Shown: piece after piece, positions 1 to 8,597 of the stretch
Numbering within the stretch: the stretch's first letter is position 1
How the letters are laid out: each line of letters opens with the position of its first letter
Assembly: GCA_913060895.1 (NCBI GenBank)
Contig: CAJXSN010000002.1
Location: 62,001 to 126,000, forward strand
DNA: 64,000 nucleotides
From: an uncultured Sphingomonadaceae bacterium
GTDB lineage: Bacteria > Pseudomonadota > Alphaproteobacteria > Sphingomonadales > Sphingomonadaceae
Direction: 5' to 3'
Program-made: the position numbers and the translations under genes
Notes under the pieces: model-generated
Told to the model about the DNA's origin: nothing
Seen by the model: only the letters and a program-made list of their open reading frames with translations
Databases searched by the model: none

Positions 1-938
1 TCAAGCGGTAGATTTCCGGCATCGTCCGTAGCCTGCATGATTTCGCCCGGCTTATAATCGTAGAACCGCATCAACCAGTCGGACTGATACAAACGGTGCT
101 CACGGATTAACGGGGGACGCTTTAATGGTAAGATGGCGCTAGCATTGGGGATTGGGCTGAAGGCGCTGTAATATACCCGCCGCAGCCGGAAATTATCATA
201 TAGGCGACTGGCTTTGCCTACGATATCTGCGTCGCTCGCAGTATCCGCACCGATAATCATCTGTGTCGATTGGCCCGCTGGCGCAAAGCGCGGTGCAAAT
301 TTGAACCGCTTCCGCGAATCCTTTGCCTCCACGATACTCGATTTCATGCCGCCCATCGCACTTTCGATCTGGCGCGCGTCCTTATCAGGCGCCAGACGAG
401 TCAATCCGCTATCGGTCGGCAGTTCGACATTAATCGAAACCCGATCCGCAAGCAGTCCCGCTTGATATACCAGACCGGGATCAGCCTCGGGAATTGTCTT
501 GAGATGGATGTAACCACGAAAATCGTGGTCTTCACGAAGGATACGAGCCGTTTCGACCAACTGCTCCATAGTGAAGTCGGAACTTTTGAGGATACCGGAG
601 GATAGGAACAGCCCTTCGATATAATTACGCCGGTAAAAATTCAGCGTTAGATCCGCAACTTCCTGCGGAGTAAAACGCGCGCGACGAACATTGCTGCTCT
701 TGCGGTTGATACAATAATGACAATCGAAAATGCAGTGATTGGTCATCAGCAACTTCAATAGTGATATGCACCGACCGTCGGGCGCATAAGCGTGACAGAT
801 GCCCATCCCTTCAGTCGAACCTATGCCTTTGCCCCCCATCGAATTTTTCTTCGCCGTACCGGACGACGCACAGGAGGCATCGTATTTCGCTGCATCAGCG
901 AGAATTTCGAGTTTTTGCAAGGTGCTCTGAACTGGCAT
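1..938 (-). CDS. Putative DNA modification/repair radical SAM protein (partial, C-terminus beyond left edge)
   Basis: Hand translation of the minus strand from ATG at 938: MPVQSTLQKLEILADAAKYDASCASSGTAKKNSMGGKGIGSTEGMGICHAYAPDGRCISLLKLLMTNHCIFDCHYCINRKSSNVRRARFTPQEV... Radical SAM CxxxCxxC (CIFDCHYC). Open through base 1, so absent from the ORF track. Confidence 0.85.
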   Translation of the reverse strand, partial: MPVQSTLQKLEILADAAKYDASCASSGTAKKNSMGGKGIGSTEGMGICHAYAPDGRCISLLKLLMTNHCIFDCHYCINRKSSNVRRARFTPQEVADLTLNFYRRNYIEGLFLSSGILKSSDFTMEQLVETARILREDHDFRGYIHLKTIPEADPGLVYQAGLLADRVSINVELPTDSGLTRLAPDKDARQIESAMGGMKSSIVEAKDSRKRFKFAPRFAPAGQSTQMIIGADTASDADIVGKASRLYDNFRLRRVYYSAFSPIPNASAILPLKRPPLIREHRLYQSDWLMRFYDYKPGEIMQATDDAGNLPL

Positions 939-940
939 TC

Positions 941-955
941 GTTCTATATATGTTC
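941..955 (-). promoter_or_regulatory. Candidate LexA/SOS box GTTC-N7-GTTC
   Basis: Exact GTTC TATATAT GTTC at 941-955, immediately upstream of the radical SAM gene start at 938; matches the alphaproteobacterial LexA consensus. Confidence 0.65.
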
Positions 956-1329
956 TTTAGCGATGCCGCGCTACACATCATTTGACACCTCTGCCGCGGT
1001 TCTACCGACATCGTTTGAGACATGGCGTTACACGTCTTCCAGTATCGAATGACGATGCCAGCACAGTTACAGTCTATTGATACCGTATATCGATCGCGGC
1101 CCGGTTGCAGATATGTTCTTAGATACATAAACTCCAAACTGCCCTAAAGCCTTGGAATATGATAATATTATGTATTTGCCGCAATGAGACCAGTTAACCT
1201 TTATCTTGTTGACGAGGTATCCGCTGAGACCCGCCCTTACGCTGTTAGAATTTGTCGGAGCGGCAGTCGGAACAGGAACAAATGCCTTCGAGCGGCCGTT
1301 GCATGATCATATAAAGGAGACCGACAACC

Positions 1330-1812
1330 ATGCAGTATGATTCAGGCAAAGCAGACGAATTAAAAACCGATTTCTGGAATGCTCTGGCAGATTCGCCGTT
1401 CGTTTTTCTCGAACGCAAGTCAGCCCCGACTGATGCCGTGGTGATGACTGCGCAACTCGACAAAGACGCCAACAGCGAAATCTGGTTCTTCACTACTCGC
1501 GACCATTCGCTTGCCAATATGGGCCCTGCCGTCGCAACATTTGCGGGTAAGGACCATAGTGTTTTCGCGCGGATCGAGGGCGAATTGACAGAGGAAAAAA
1601 GCAGCGAGCGGCTCGAAAAACAGTGGAGCAAAATCGTCGAATCCTGGTTCCCGAAAGGCAAGGACGATCCGAACCTGATAATGTTGCGTATGGATCTGGG
1701 CAAAGCCGAGATCTGGAACAGTGACCTTGGAGTGATCACAACGGCAAAGATGCTGTTTGGTAAGGATGTACGTAGTGATGCCAGTGAGCAGCACGTCGAA
1801 ACCACCCTCTAG
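1330..1812 (+). CDS. Pyridoxamine 5'-phosphate oxidase family / general stress protein-like flavoprotein
   Basis: 160 aa; ...EIWFFTTRDHSLANMGPAVATFAGKDHSVFARIEGELTEE... typical of the split-barrel FMN-binding family. Confidence 0.75.
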   Translation: MQYDSGKADELKTDFWNALADSPFVFLERKSAPTDAVVMTAQLDKDANSEIWFFTTRDHSLANMGPAVATFAGKDHSVFARIEGELTEEKSSERLEKQWSKIVESWFPKGKDDPNLIMLRMDLGKAEIWNSDLGVITTAKMLFGKDVRSDASEQHVETTL

Positions 1813-1834
1813 CGTCTAGCACTTAAACAATAAG

Positions 1835-1868
1835 AGCCGCCCCATAATTTTTGGGGCGGCTTTTTTTG
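1835..1868 (+). terminator. Rho-independent terminator
   Basis: agccgcccc-ataattttt-ggggcggct followed by a T run, between convergent genes. Confidence 0.8.
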
Positions 1869-1885
1869 AGTACAGTCCCTCGTCT

Positions 1886-3310
1886 CTATCCAAGCAGGCT
1901 CGGGAACAGTCCCGTCACCAGGATGATTGTAACAGCCAACGGGCAAAGCCACGCCAGCAGGAACCGCCAGATCGCAAAGGCTCCTTGAGAAAGGCCCGTG
2001 GTCCTTTCCAACAGCTTCCGGTCCGCCCTCCACCCTATGAACAGCGATGTCAGAAGCGCGCCGAGTGGCAGCATGATTTTGCCTGTGAAGCCATCGACAG
2101 TATCGAGAATATCGGTTTCGGCAAAAATTGACCAGAAACCGAGCGGACGGAAGTCTGACAGGATATTGTATCCCAGCAGACAGAATATCCCGATGACAAA
2201 CGCCGCGCCGCCAAAAACCAATGCCGATCTGGGTCTTGACCAGCCCAGCTCACCCACGCCCCACGCGGTCGGAACCTCCAAAAGTGAAATCGAGCTGGTA
2301 ATTGCAGCTACCAGGACGAGGACGAAGAACAGCAAGCCGATCAGAGATCCGGCAGGCATCGATTCAAAAGCGAATGGCAAGGTTTGGAACACCAGCGTCG
2401 GACCTGCCGCAGGATCTAGACCGACGGCAAAGACAATTGGGAAGATCATCAGGCCTGCCAGTAACGCAACGCCAGTATCGGCCAGCGCAATCGCCAAGGC
2501 GGTCGAACCCAGTTTGGTCCCCTGTCTTATATAGGAGCCGTAGGTAATGATCCCGGCAACACCCAGTGAAAGCGAAAACAACGCCTGCCCCAGCGCGGCA
2601 TTCATCACCTCCGGCGTTAATTTTGACCAATCAGGAGTAAACAGGAAAGCTGCGGCCTCCCCGACATCGCCGACAATCGCACCGTAAATCGTAATCGAGA
2701 TCAGTAGCGCGAAAAACGCCGGCATCAACCATGTTGCCGCTTTCTCGATCCCGCCACTGATGCCCCGGGCCACGATAAACAGAGTAGTACCCATAAAAGC
2801 AAAATGCATCGAAAGCAGCAGCGCCGGGTTGGCAAAAAGACTGCCCATCCGGCCTGAAATCTGTTCCTGGCTTTCACCTTCAAGCGCCCCGCGAAACGGG
2901 TCGCCGGCCAGTACGGCCTGACCGAAGTCTGCTGCGAACACGCCGACATAATACAGCACCCATCCGGCCACTACCGAGTAGAACGACACAATCAGAAATG
3001 CAGCAACCGCACCAAGGCCGCCAAAAAGCGACCAGCGTTCGGAAACATCGGATTCCCGGGCTACGCGCTTGATCGATCCAACAGCATCAGTCTGACCAGC
3101 CCGGCCGATGAAAATTTCTGCCAACAGCAATGGTAGGCCAAGAAGAAATACGCACCCAATGTAGAAAATAACAAAGGCTCCGCCCCCGCTTTCCCCGGCG
3201 AGCGTTGGGAAGCGCCATAGGTTGCCCAACCCGACAGCCGCACCGATGGCGGCCAGAATAAAGGCCGACCGGGACGACCAGCCATCTTTCGTGGAAGTTG
3301 CAGCGACCAT
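1886..3310 (-). CDS. Sodium-dependent transporter (SNF/NSS family)
   Basis: 474 aa; N-terminal WSSRSAFILAAIGAAVGLGNLWRFPTLAGESGGGAFVIFYI is the NSS signature. Confidence 0.92.
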   Translation of the reverse strand: MVAATSTKDGWSSRSAFILAAIGAAVGLGNLWRFPTLAGESGGGAFVIFYIGCVFLLGLPLLLAEIFIGRAGQTDAVGSIKRVARESDVSERWSLFGGLGAVAAFLIVSFYSVVAGWVLYYVGVFAADFGQAVLAGDPFRGALEGESQEQISGRMGSLFANPALLLSMHFAFMGTTLFIVARGISGGIEKAATWLMPAFFALLISITIYGAIVGDVGEAAAFLFTPDWSKLTPEVMNAALGQALFSLSLGVAGIITYGSYIRQGTKLGSTALAIALADTGVALLAGLMIFPIVFAVGLDPAAGPTLVFQTLPFAFESMPAGSLIGLLFFVLVLVAAITSSISLLEVPTAWGVGELGWSRPRSALVFGGAAFVIGIFCLLGYNILSDFRPLGFWSIFAETDILDTVDGFTGKIMLPLGALLTSLFIGWRADRKLLERTTGLSQGAFAIWRFLLAWLCPLAVTIILVTGLFPSLLG

Positions 3311-3458
3311 CTTTTAGATTCTCCCCATGCCGATGTCCGTGAAACACCGTGCAAATCAACGCACAAACGTCATTCCCGAAACGTCCATGCAAGAATTCTT
3401 CTCTCCCGCCAAGTAGCAGGCTTTGCCTTATCGCGTTCTGGCGGCTAATCGTGTGCCC

Positions 3459-4331
3459 ATGTCCACCACCTTTCAGATCGACACCTCGACCAGTCGCGCC
3501 AATCCGACACCCTCCCCGATGAAGCGCCTGACTGCACCGCGCATACGGGCCCGGAAGGTGCACGGAGTAACCGAGGAGCCGCTGGTTATGCTGACCGCCT
3601 ATACCGCGCGGCAGGCCCAATTGCTGGATGCGCATTGCGATCTACTGTTGGTGGGGGATTCGCTGGGACAGGTAATTTATGGTTTGCCTTCTACCATACC
3701 GGTAACAATGGAAATGATGGCCAATCACGCCGCAGCTGTTGTTCGCGGCAGTTATCATTCGGTCGTCGTGGTGGATATGCCCTTCGGTTCCTACGAACAG
3801 TCGCCTCAGCAGGCATTCGAGAATGCTGCGATTTTGCTGAAGGAAAGTGGCGCAGCGGCAGTAAAGTTGGAAGGCGGAGAAGCGATGGCGGACACCGTAG
3901 CTTTCCTGAATTCGCGCGGCATCCCCGTCATGGGCCATATCGGGCTGACACCGCAGGCGGTCAATGTGCTGGGCGGCTACATGGCCCGCGGGCGCACCGA
4001 TACAGAGGCAGACAAGATTGTCGGTGATGCAAAAGCACTGGATGAAGCAGGAGCCTTTGCCATTGTGATCGAGGGTGTTGTCGAACCTATTGCCATCGAG
4101 GTGACCAAGGCGGTTTCAGCGCCCATAATCGGGATCGGCGCATCCGCCCAATGCGACGGGCAGGTATTGGTTACAGAAGACATGTTGGGGATGTTTGAAC
4201 GGGTACCGCGTTTCGTCAAAAAATACGGCGACATTGCCACGGTCATTTCTGATACTGCGGCAAAATACGCTGGCGAAGTGCGCGGCCGCAGCTTCCCTGA
4301 CGAAGAACAGACCTATCAACCGCGCAAATAA
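3459..4331 (+). CDS. panB: 3-methyl-2-oxobutanoate hydroxymethyltransferase
   Basis: MLTAYTARQAQLLDAHCDLLLVGDSLGQVIYGLPSTIPVTMEMM..., PVMGHIGLTPQ; start chosen at ATG 3459. Confidence 0.95.
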   Translation: MSTTFQIDTSTSRANPTPSPMKRLTAPRIRARKVHGVTEEPLVMLTAYTARQAQLLDAHCDLLLVGDSLGQVIYGLPSTIPVTMEMMANHAAAVVRGSYHSVVVVDMPFGSYEQSPQQAFENAAILLKESGAAAVKLEGGEAMADTVAFLNSRGIPVMGHIGLTPQAVNVLGGYMARGRTDTEADKIVGDAKALDEAGAFAIVIEGVVEPIAIEVTKAVSAPIIGIGASAQCDGQVLVTEDMLGMFERVPRFVKKYGDIATVISDTAAKYAGEVRGRSFPDEEQTYQPRK

Positions 4332-4373
4332 GCTGCGCGCACAGAACACCCGATCTCTTTCAGGTAATTCCCA

Positions 4374-5456
4374 ATGGCCACGTTGCTGCGTTTTTACACA
4401 TTCTCGCTAGTCTTTACTGCCATCTGCTTTGCGCTGGGCGCTTGGTATGGCTGGGTCAGCACCGGCACAGTGGCAGGCATGCTGTCTCTGCTGTGGATCG
4501 TATTTGTCCTATCGATTTTGGAGGTATCGCTCAGCTTCGATAATGCCGTCGTAAATGCCACCGTGCTTCGCGATATGGACCAGGTATGGCAGCGACGGTT
4601 TCTGACATGGGGCGTATTGATTGCTGTGTTCGGGATGCGAATTGTGTTTCCCATCGCTATTGTGGCCATTGCCGCAAATCTCGGCCCACTGGAGGCGATC
4701 AACCTGTCGCTCAACGATCCGAAACAGTATGAGCGGATAGTGTCGGGAGCGCATATCGGAATTGCCGGTTTTGGCGGCGCATTCCTGGCGATGGTTGGGC
4801 TGACATTTTTCTTCGATAGCGACAAAGACATTCATTGGATCGCCGGAATAGAGCGCGCAATCAATCGTTTTTCGACCATTCCCGCAGTCGAAATTGGATT
4901 GGTCCTGACGTTGATTTACGCCGTTTCGACGCTGCTGGCTCCGTCCGAAGCGCTGACGTTTCTTACCGCTGGAATCCTGGGCCTTGTAACCTTTATCGCA
5001 GTCCATGCGCTTGGCGCTCTGATCGAGCAGTCAGAAGCTCGCAAACGCGCAACCGGGGCCGTTGTGCGATCCGGCATGGGGGGCTTTCTCTACCTCGAAG
5101 TGCTGGATGCTTCGTTCAGTTTCGACGGGGTAATCGGGGCTTTTGCGCTTTCCAACAATATGATCGTCATTGCGCTGGGACTGTCAGTGGGTGCGATGTT
5201 CGTTCGCTCCATGACAATCCATCTGGTGCGCGAAGGAACGCTTTCACAATACCGCTATCTTGAACATGGCGCTTTCTGGGCGATAATCGCGCTGGGCGTT
5301 ATCATGCTGATATCCGCACGCTGGCATATTCCCGAGACCTTTACCGGTCTGATCGGAGCAACTCTTATCGGTATATCTCTGTGGTGGTCAATCAGACACA
5401 ACCGGCGCGCGGTATCGAGTGATGGCATGGATGCTGCGGCTACACGTCCAGACTAA
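4374..5456 (+). CDS. DUF475 / TerC-like integral membrane protein
   Basis: 360 aa polytopic protein with FVLSILEVSLSFDNAVVNATVLRDM and ASFSFDGVIGAFALSNN repeats typical of TerC/DUF475. Confidence 0.85.
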   Translation: MATLLRFYTFSLVFTAICFALGAWYGWVSTGTVAGMLSLLWIVFVLSILEVSLSFDNAVVNATVLRDMDQVWQRRFLTWGVLIAVFGMRIVFPIAIVAIAANLGPLEAINLSLNDPKQYERIVSGAHIGIAGFGGAFLAMVGLTFFFDSDKDIHWIAGIERAINRFSTIPAVEIGLVLTLIYAVSTLLAPSEALTFLTAGILGLVTFIAVHALGALIEQSEARKRATGAVVRSGMGGFLYLEVLDASFSFDGVIGAFALSNNMIVIALGLSVGAMFVRSMTIHLVREGTLSQYRYLEHGAFWAIIALGVIMLISARWHIPETFTGLIGATLIGISLWWSIRHNRRAVSSDGMDAAATRPD

Positions 5457-7219
5457 CGCCCAGCCAAGGCCGATCCGTTTTCGAGGCTCTGCGTCTTTGC
5501 TAACGCGGTACGGGACACATCGCCCTGCTCTACCATAGCCAGCGCTTGTAGAGCGACCGGACTTTGCGGCTGTATGAATACGGCGCGGTGCGCACACCGT
5601 TTCGCCAGCTCCGGATTGCCTTGACGTGTGGCTACGACAGCGCGCAGCGACAGGACCTCCGGATCACGCGCAAATCCGTGCCCCATAGCCTGATCCAGCA
5701 AGGCCGATGCCCGGTCCATATCGCCCTTGTCATATGCGAAATTTGCCAGCATGGAGGCCAATTCCCCATTGGAAGGGTTGCCTGCCAATTGCGCCTCGGC
5801 CAACGTAATCGCATCTTCCCGGCGACCCATCGACCGCAAGGCGGCAATCATGCGCCGTGCTAGCGGCCACGGCCGGCGAATGCGAGCTGCATCGTTATAA
5901 ACCCGCAAGGCCCCGCCTACTTGCCGGTTAGACAAACGCGCATCGCCCAGCAGTGCCATCGCGTCTGCCGAACCGGGATAACGATTGCGGAACTCTGTAG
6001 CGGCGGCCAAAGCCCCATTCCTGTCGCCGCTCACTATCCGTCCGCGCACAAGCGACAAGGCATCCTCTCCGTTATCGACCCCGCGCCTGCTGGTGACGGT
6101 CAAGGAAACAGCAGGCTGCATCGCAACCAGATTGGCATCACGCGTTTCTGCGGCTCTGTCCAAGAGGGCTGCTGCCATATCGCGCTCTCCGACCGCTTCA
6201 TGGGCTCGCGCTACAACCAACCGCATATAGGGCGACGCACTCAGCAGCCGTGCCTCTTTGCTAAACCGATGGATCAGTTCACGATGGTTCCCCCCCAGCG
6301 ATAATGAGCGGGCGAGGAGTTCGCGCACTTGCCGGTTTTCCGGTTGCAGTCGGTTCAGCCGGTCGAACGCCTGCGCCGCGCTGGCATAATTCCCCTGTTC
6401 CAGATCGATAACCCCGCCCAGTAAAATGCCAGCAGGCATGTCGCTGGCAAAGTCACCGCTGCGAATCAGCAATTTCCGGGCAAGATCGAACTCAGCACCG
6501 CGGGCGGCTAGCACAGCCTGCAGGAAATAGGCTCGCAGATAGCCGGGATCTATCTTCACCATCCGGCGGGCCACCGCCAGGCTTTCTCTTGCCCTGCCCA
6601 GCTCTGCCAGAGTGGCAGAATAATCTGCCAGAATACCCAGATTAGCAGGCTGCTTTTCCAGCGCCCGCTCGAAATAAGGCAGCGCTGCAGCCATGCCCTC
6701 TGCATCGCGTGCCAATTGGCCACGCAGCAATAACGCCTCAGGATTGTCAGGACCCAATTCGATAGCCCGCATGGCGGCATCCACAGCCTGCGACTGCTCG
6801 CCTCCGCGATACCTCAGTCGGGCGATATAGACCCACAGTTCGGCATCATCGGGCATGAAGGATAGAGCTTTGTCGAAAGCAGTGCCTGCAGCGGGTAAAT
6901 TTCCGACCTGCATTTCCAGTTTGCCAAGCATCAGGAACCCGCGCCCGGCGGTATTTTCGGTAAACTCGCCTGCTTCCAGCCATTTGCGCGCTTCGGCTGT
7001 TTGGCCCTGCAGCAACTCTGCTTCGCCCATCGCAGCGGCAACCGCGTCGCGCGAACTGCCATTGCTCAGCATATCCCGCAGCGCCATCTCGGCTCCGAAT
7101 CCGTCGCCGGAGCCTAGCATGGCCTGCGCACGTTCGGGCGGCGGCAACTGCGCCTCTGCCTGGTCGCACGCGGTCATTGATAGTGTCGCAATCAAGGCGA
7201 AATGGCGTAACGCAGTCAT
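5453..7219 (-). CDS. TPR-repeat lipoprotein, PrsT-like (XrtA/PEP-CTERM associated)
   Basis: 588 aa, lipobox LSMTAC, multiple TPR units; directly follows prsR/prsK on the same strand. Confidence 0.7.
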   Translation of the reverse strand: MTALRHFALIATLSMTACDQAEAQLPPPERAQAMLGSGDGFGAEMALRDMLSNGSSRDAVAAAMGEAELLQGQTAEARKWLEAGEFTENTAGRGFLMLGKLEMQVGNLPAAGTAFDKALSFMPDDAELWVYIARLRYRGGEQSQAVDAAMRAIELGPDNPEALLLRGQLARDAEGMAAALPYFERALEKQPANLGILADYSATLAELGRARESLAVARRMVKIDPGYLRAYFLQAVLAARGAEFDLARKLLIRSGDFASDMPAGILLGGVIDLEQGNYASAAQAFDRLNRLQPENRQVRELLARSLSLGGNHRELIHRFSKEARLLSASPYMRLVVARAHEAVGERDMAAALLDRAAETRDANLVAMQPAVSLTVTSRRGVDNGEDALSLVRGRIVSGDRNGALAAATEFRNRYPGSADAMALLGDARLSNRQVGGALRVYNDAARIRRPWPLARRMIAALRSMGRREDAITLAEAQLAGNPSNGELASMLANFAYDKGDMDRASALLDQAMGHGFARDPEVLSLRAVVATRQGNPELAKRCAHRAVFIQPQSPVALQALAMVEQGDVSRTALAKTQSLENGSALAGR

Positions 7220-7220
7220 G

Positions 7221-8597
7221 CTAGGTTTGCAGGTCGTACTGCTTCAGCAAGTCGTATAAAGTAGGACGGCTGATCCCCAGCATCCGGGCGGTGCCGGAGA
7301 TGTTGCCCTCCGTGCGGGCCAATGCGTGGCGTATGATCTTGCGATCCGATTGCTCTCGCGCAGCCTTCAGGTTGAGAACATCGCTGGCCCCATCTTCGTC
7401 CGTACCCAGGTCGAGATCTTCTGCGCCGACCAATCGCGTATCGGCCATGATCACGGCTCTCTTCACGCGGTTCTCCAACTCGCGAACATTGCCCGGCCAA
7501 CCCCATCCATCAATGGCGGTTAGCGCATCGGGAGCAAAGCCTTTGACCTGCGGGTTCATCTCGGACGCGAAACGTTGCAGGAATGCTTTGGCAAGCAAAA
7601 TGGCATCTCCGGGGCGTTCTGCCAGCGACGGAATCTTTACAACGATTTCGGCCAAGCGGTAAAACAGGTCTTCGCGGAACGTGCCTTCGGTTGTCATTGC
7701 TTCAAGGTCTTGATGAGTTGCGCAAACGATACGCACATCGACATCAATCTGCTTGCGGCCCCCGATCCGCTCGATCACCCGCTCTTGCAAAAACCTGAGC
7801 AGCTTGACTTGCAATGGGAGAGGAATATCGCCCACCTCATCGAGGAACAGCGTGCCGCCATTAGCCTGCTCGATTTTACCCTCGGTCGTTTTGACTGCTC
7901 CAGTAAAAGCACCCCGCTCGTGACCGAACAGTTCGCTTTCCAACAGGTTTTCGGGAATGGCAGCGCAATTGATCGCGACAAACGGTTTATTCTGCCGTTT
8001 GCTGGCATCGTGCAGACCCTTGGCCAACAGTTCTTTCCCTGTGCCGCTTGCCCCCAACAGCATCACTGATACGTTTGTATCAGCCACACGTTCGATAGTG
8101 CGGGCAACCTTGGCCATCTCCGGCGCACCGGTAATCATCGTGCCCAAGACACGCTTTTCCTCCCCTACTTTTCCAGCAAGCCTGGTATTTTCGGCCTCGA
8201 TCTCATGGAGTTTGTAAGCCCGGCGAACAATTAACCCCAAAGTGTCGATGTCGACTGGTTTCTGGTAGAAATCATAGGCTCCGCGCGCGATAGCATCGAG
8301 CGCGCTTTCGCGGGCTCCGTGCCCCGAAGCGACCACAACTTTGGTATCTGGTTTGATTGCCATGATTGCGTCGAGCACTGCGAGACCCTCGCTCACTCCG
8401 TCGGGGTCCGGCGGCAGGCCGAGATCGAGGGTAACTACGGCAGGTTCGTCGGCACGAAGTGCTGCAATAGCTGCCTCACGCGTACCTGCGATAACTACAT
8501 CGAAGTCATCATAGGCCCATTTCAGCTGCGCCTGCAGACCTTCGTCGTCTTCCACGATCAGCAATTTTGGCAACGAAGGTTCGTTGGATTGCGACAT
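7221..8597 (-). CDS. prsR: PEP-CTERM-box response regulator, sigma-54-dependent (PrsR)
   Basis: Receiver domain (LLIVEDDEGLQAQLKWAY), AAA+ (GASGTGKELLAKGLHD, GAFTGAVK), C-terminal Fis-type HTH (GNISGTARMLGISRPTLYDLLKQY). Confidence 0.88.
   Translation of the reverse strand: MSQSNEPSLPKLLIVEDDEGLQAQLKWAYDDFDVVIAGTREAAIAALRADEPAVVTLDLGLPPDPDGVSEGLAVLDAIMAIKPDTKVVVASGHGARESALDAIARGAYDFYQKPVDIDTLGLIVRRAYKLHEIEAENTRLAGKVGEEKRVLGTMITGAPEMAKVARTIERVADTNVSVMLLGASGTGKELLAKGLHDASKRQNKPFVAINCAAIPENLLESELFGHERGAFTGAVKTTEGKIEQANGGTLFLDEVGDIPLPLQVKLLRFLQERVIERIGGRKQIDVDVRIVCATHQDLEAMTTEGTFREDLFYRLAEIVVKIPSLAERPGDAILLAKAFLQRFASEMNPQVKGFAPDALTAIDGWGWPGNVRELENRVKRAVIMADTRLVGAEDLDLGTDEDGASDVLNLKAAREQSDRKIIRHALARTEGNISGTARMLGISRPTLYDLLKQYDLQT

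Noticed and set aside
792-1052. Plus-strand ORFs at 214-1052
   Set aside because: They overlap the antisense radical SAM gene, which runs off the left edge and so is missing from the ORF track.
1245-1805. 186-aa minus-strand ORF antisense to the PNPOx-family gene
   Set aside because: Shadow frame; the plus-strand protein is clearly a known family.
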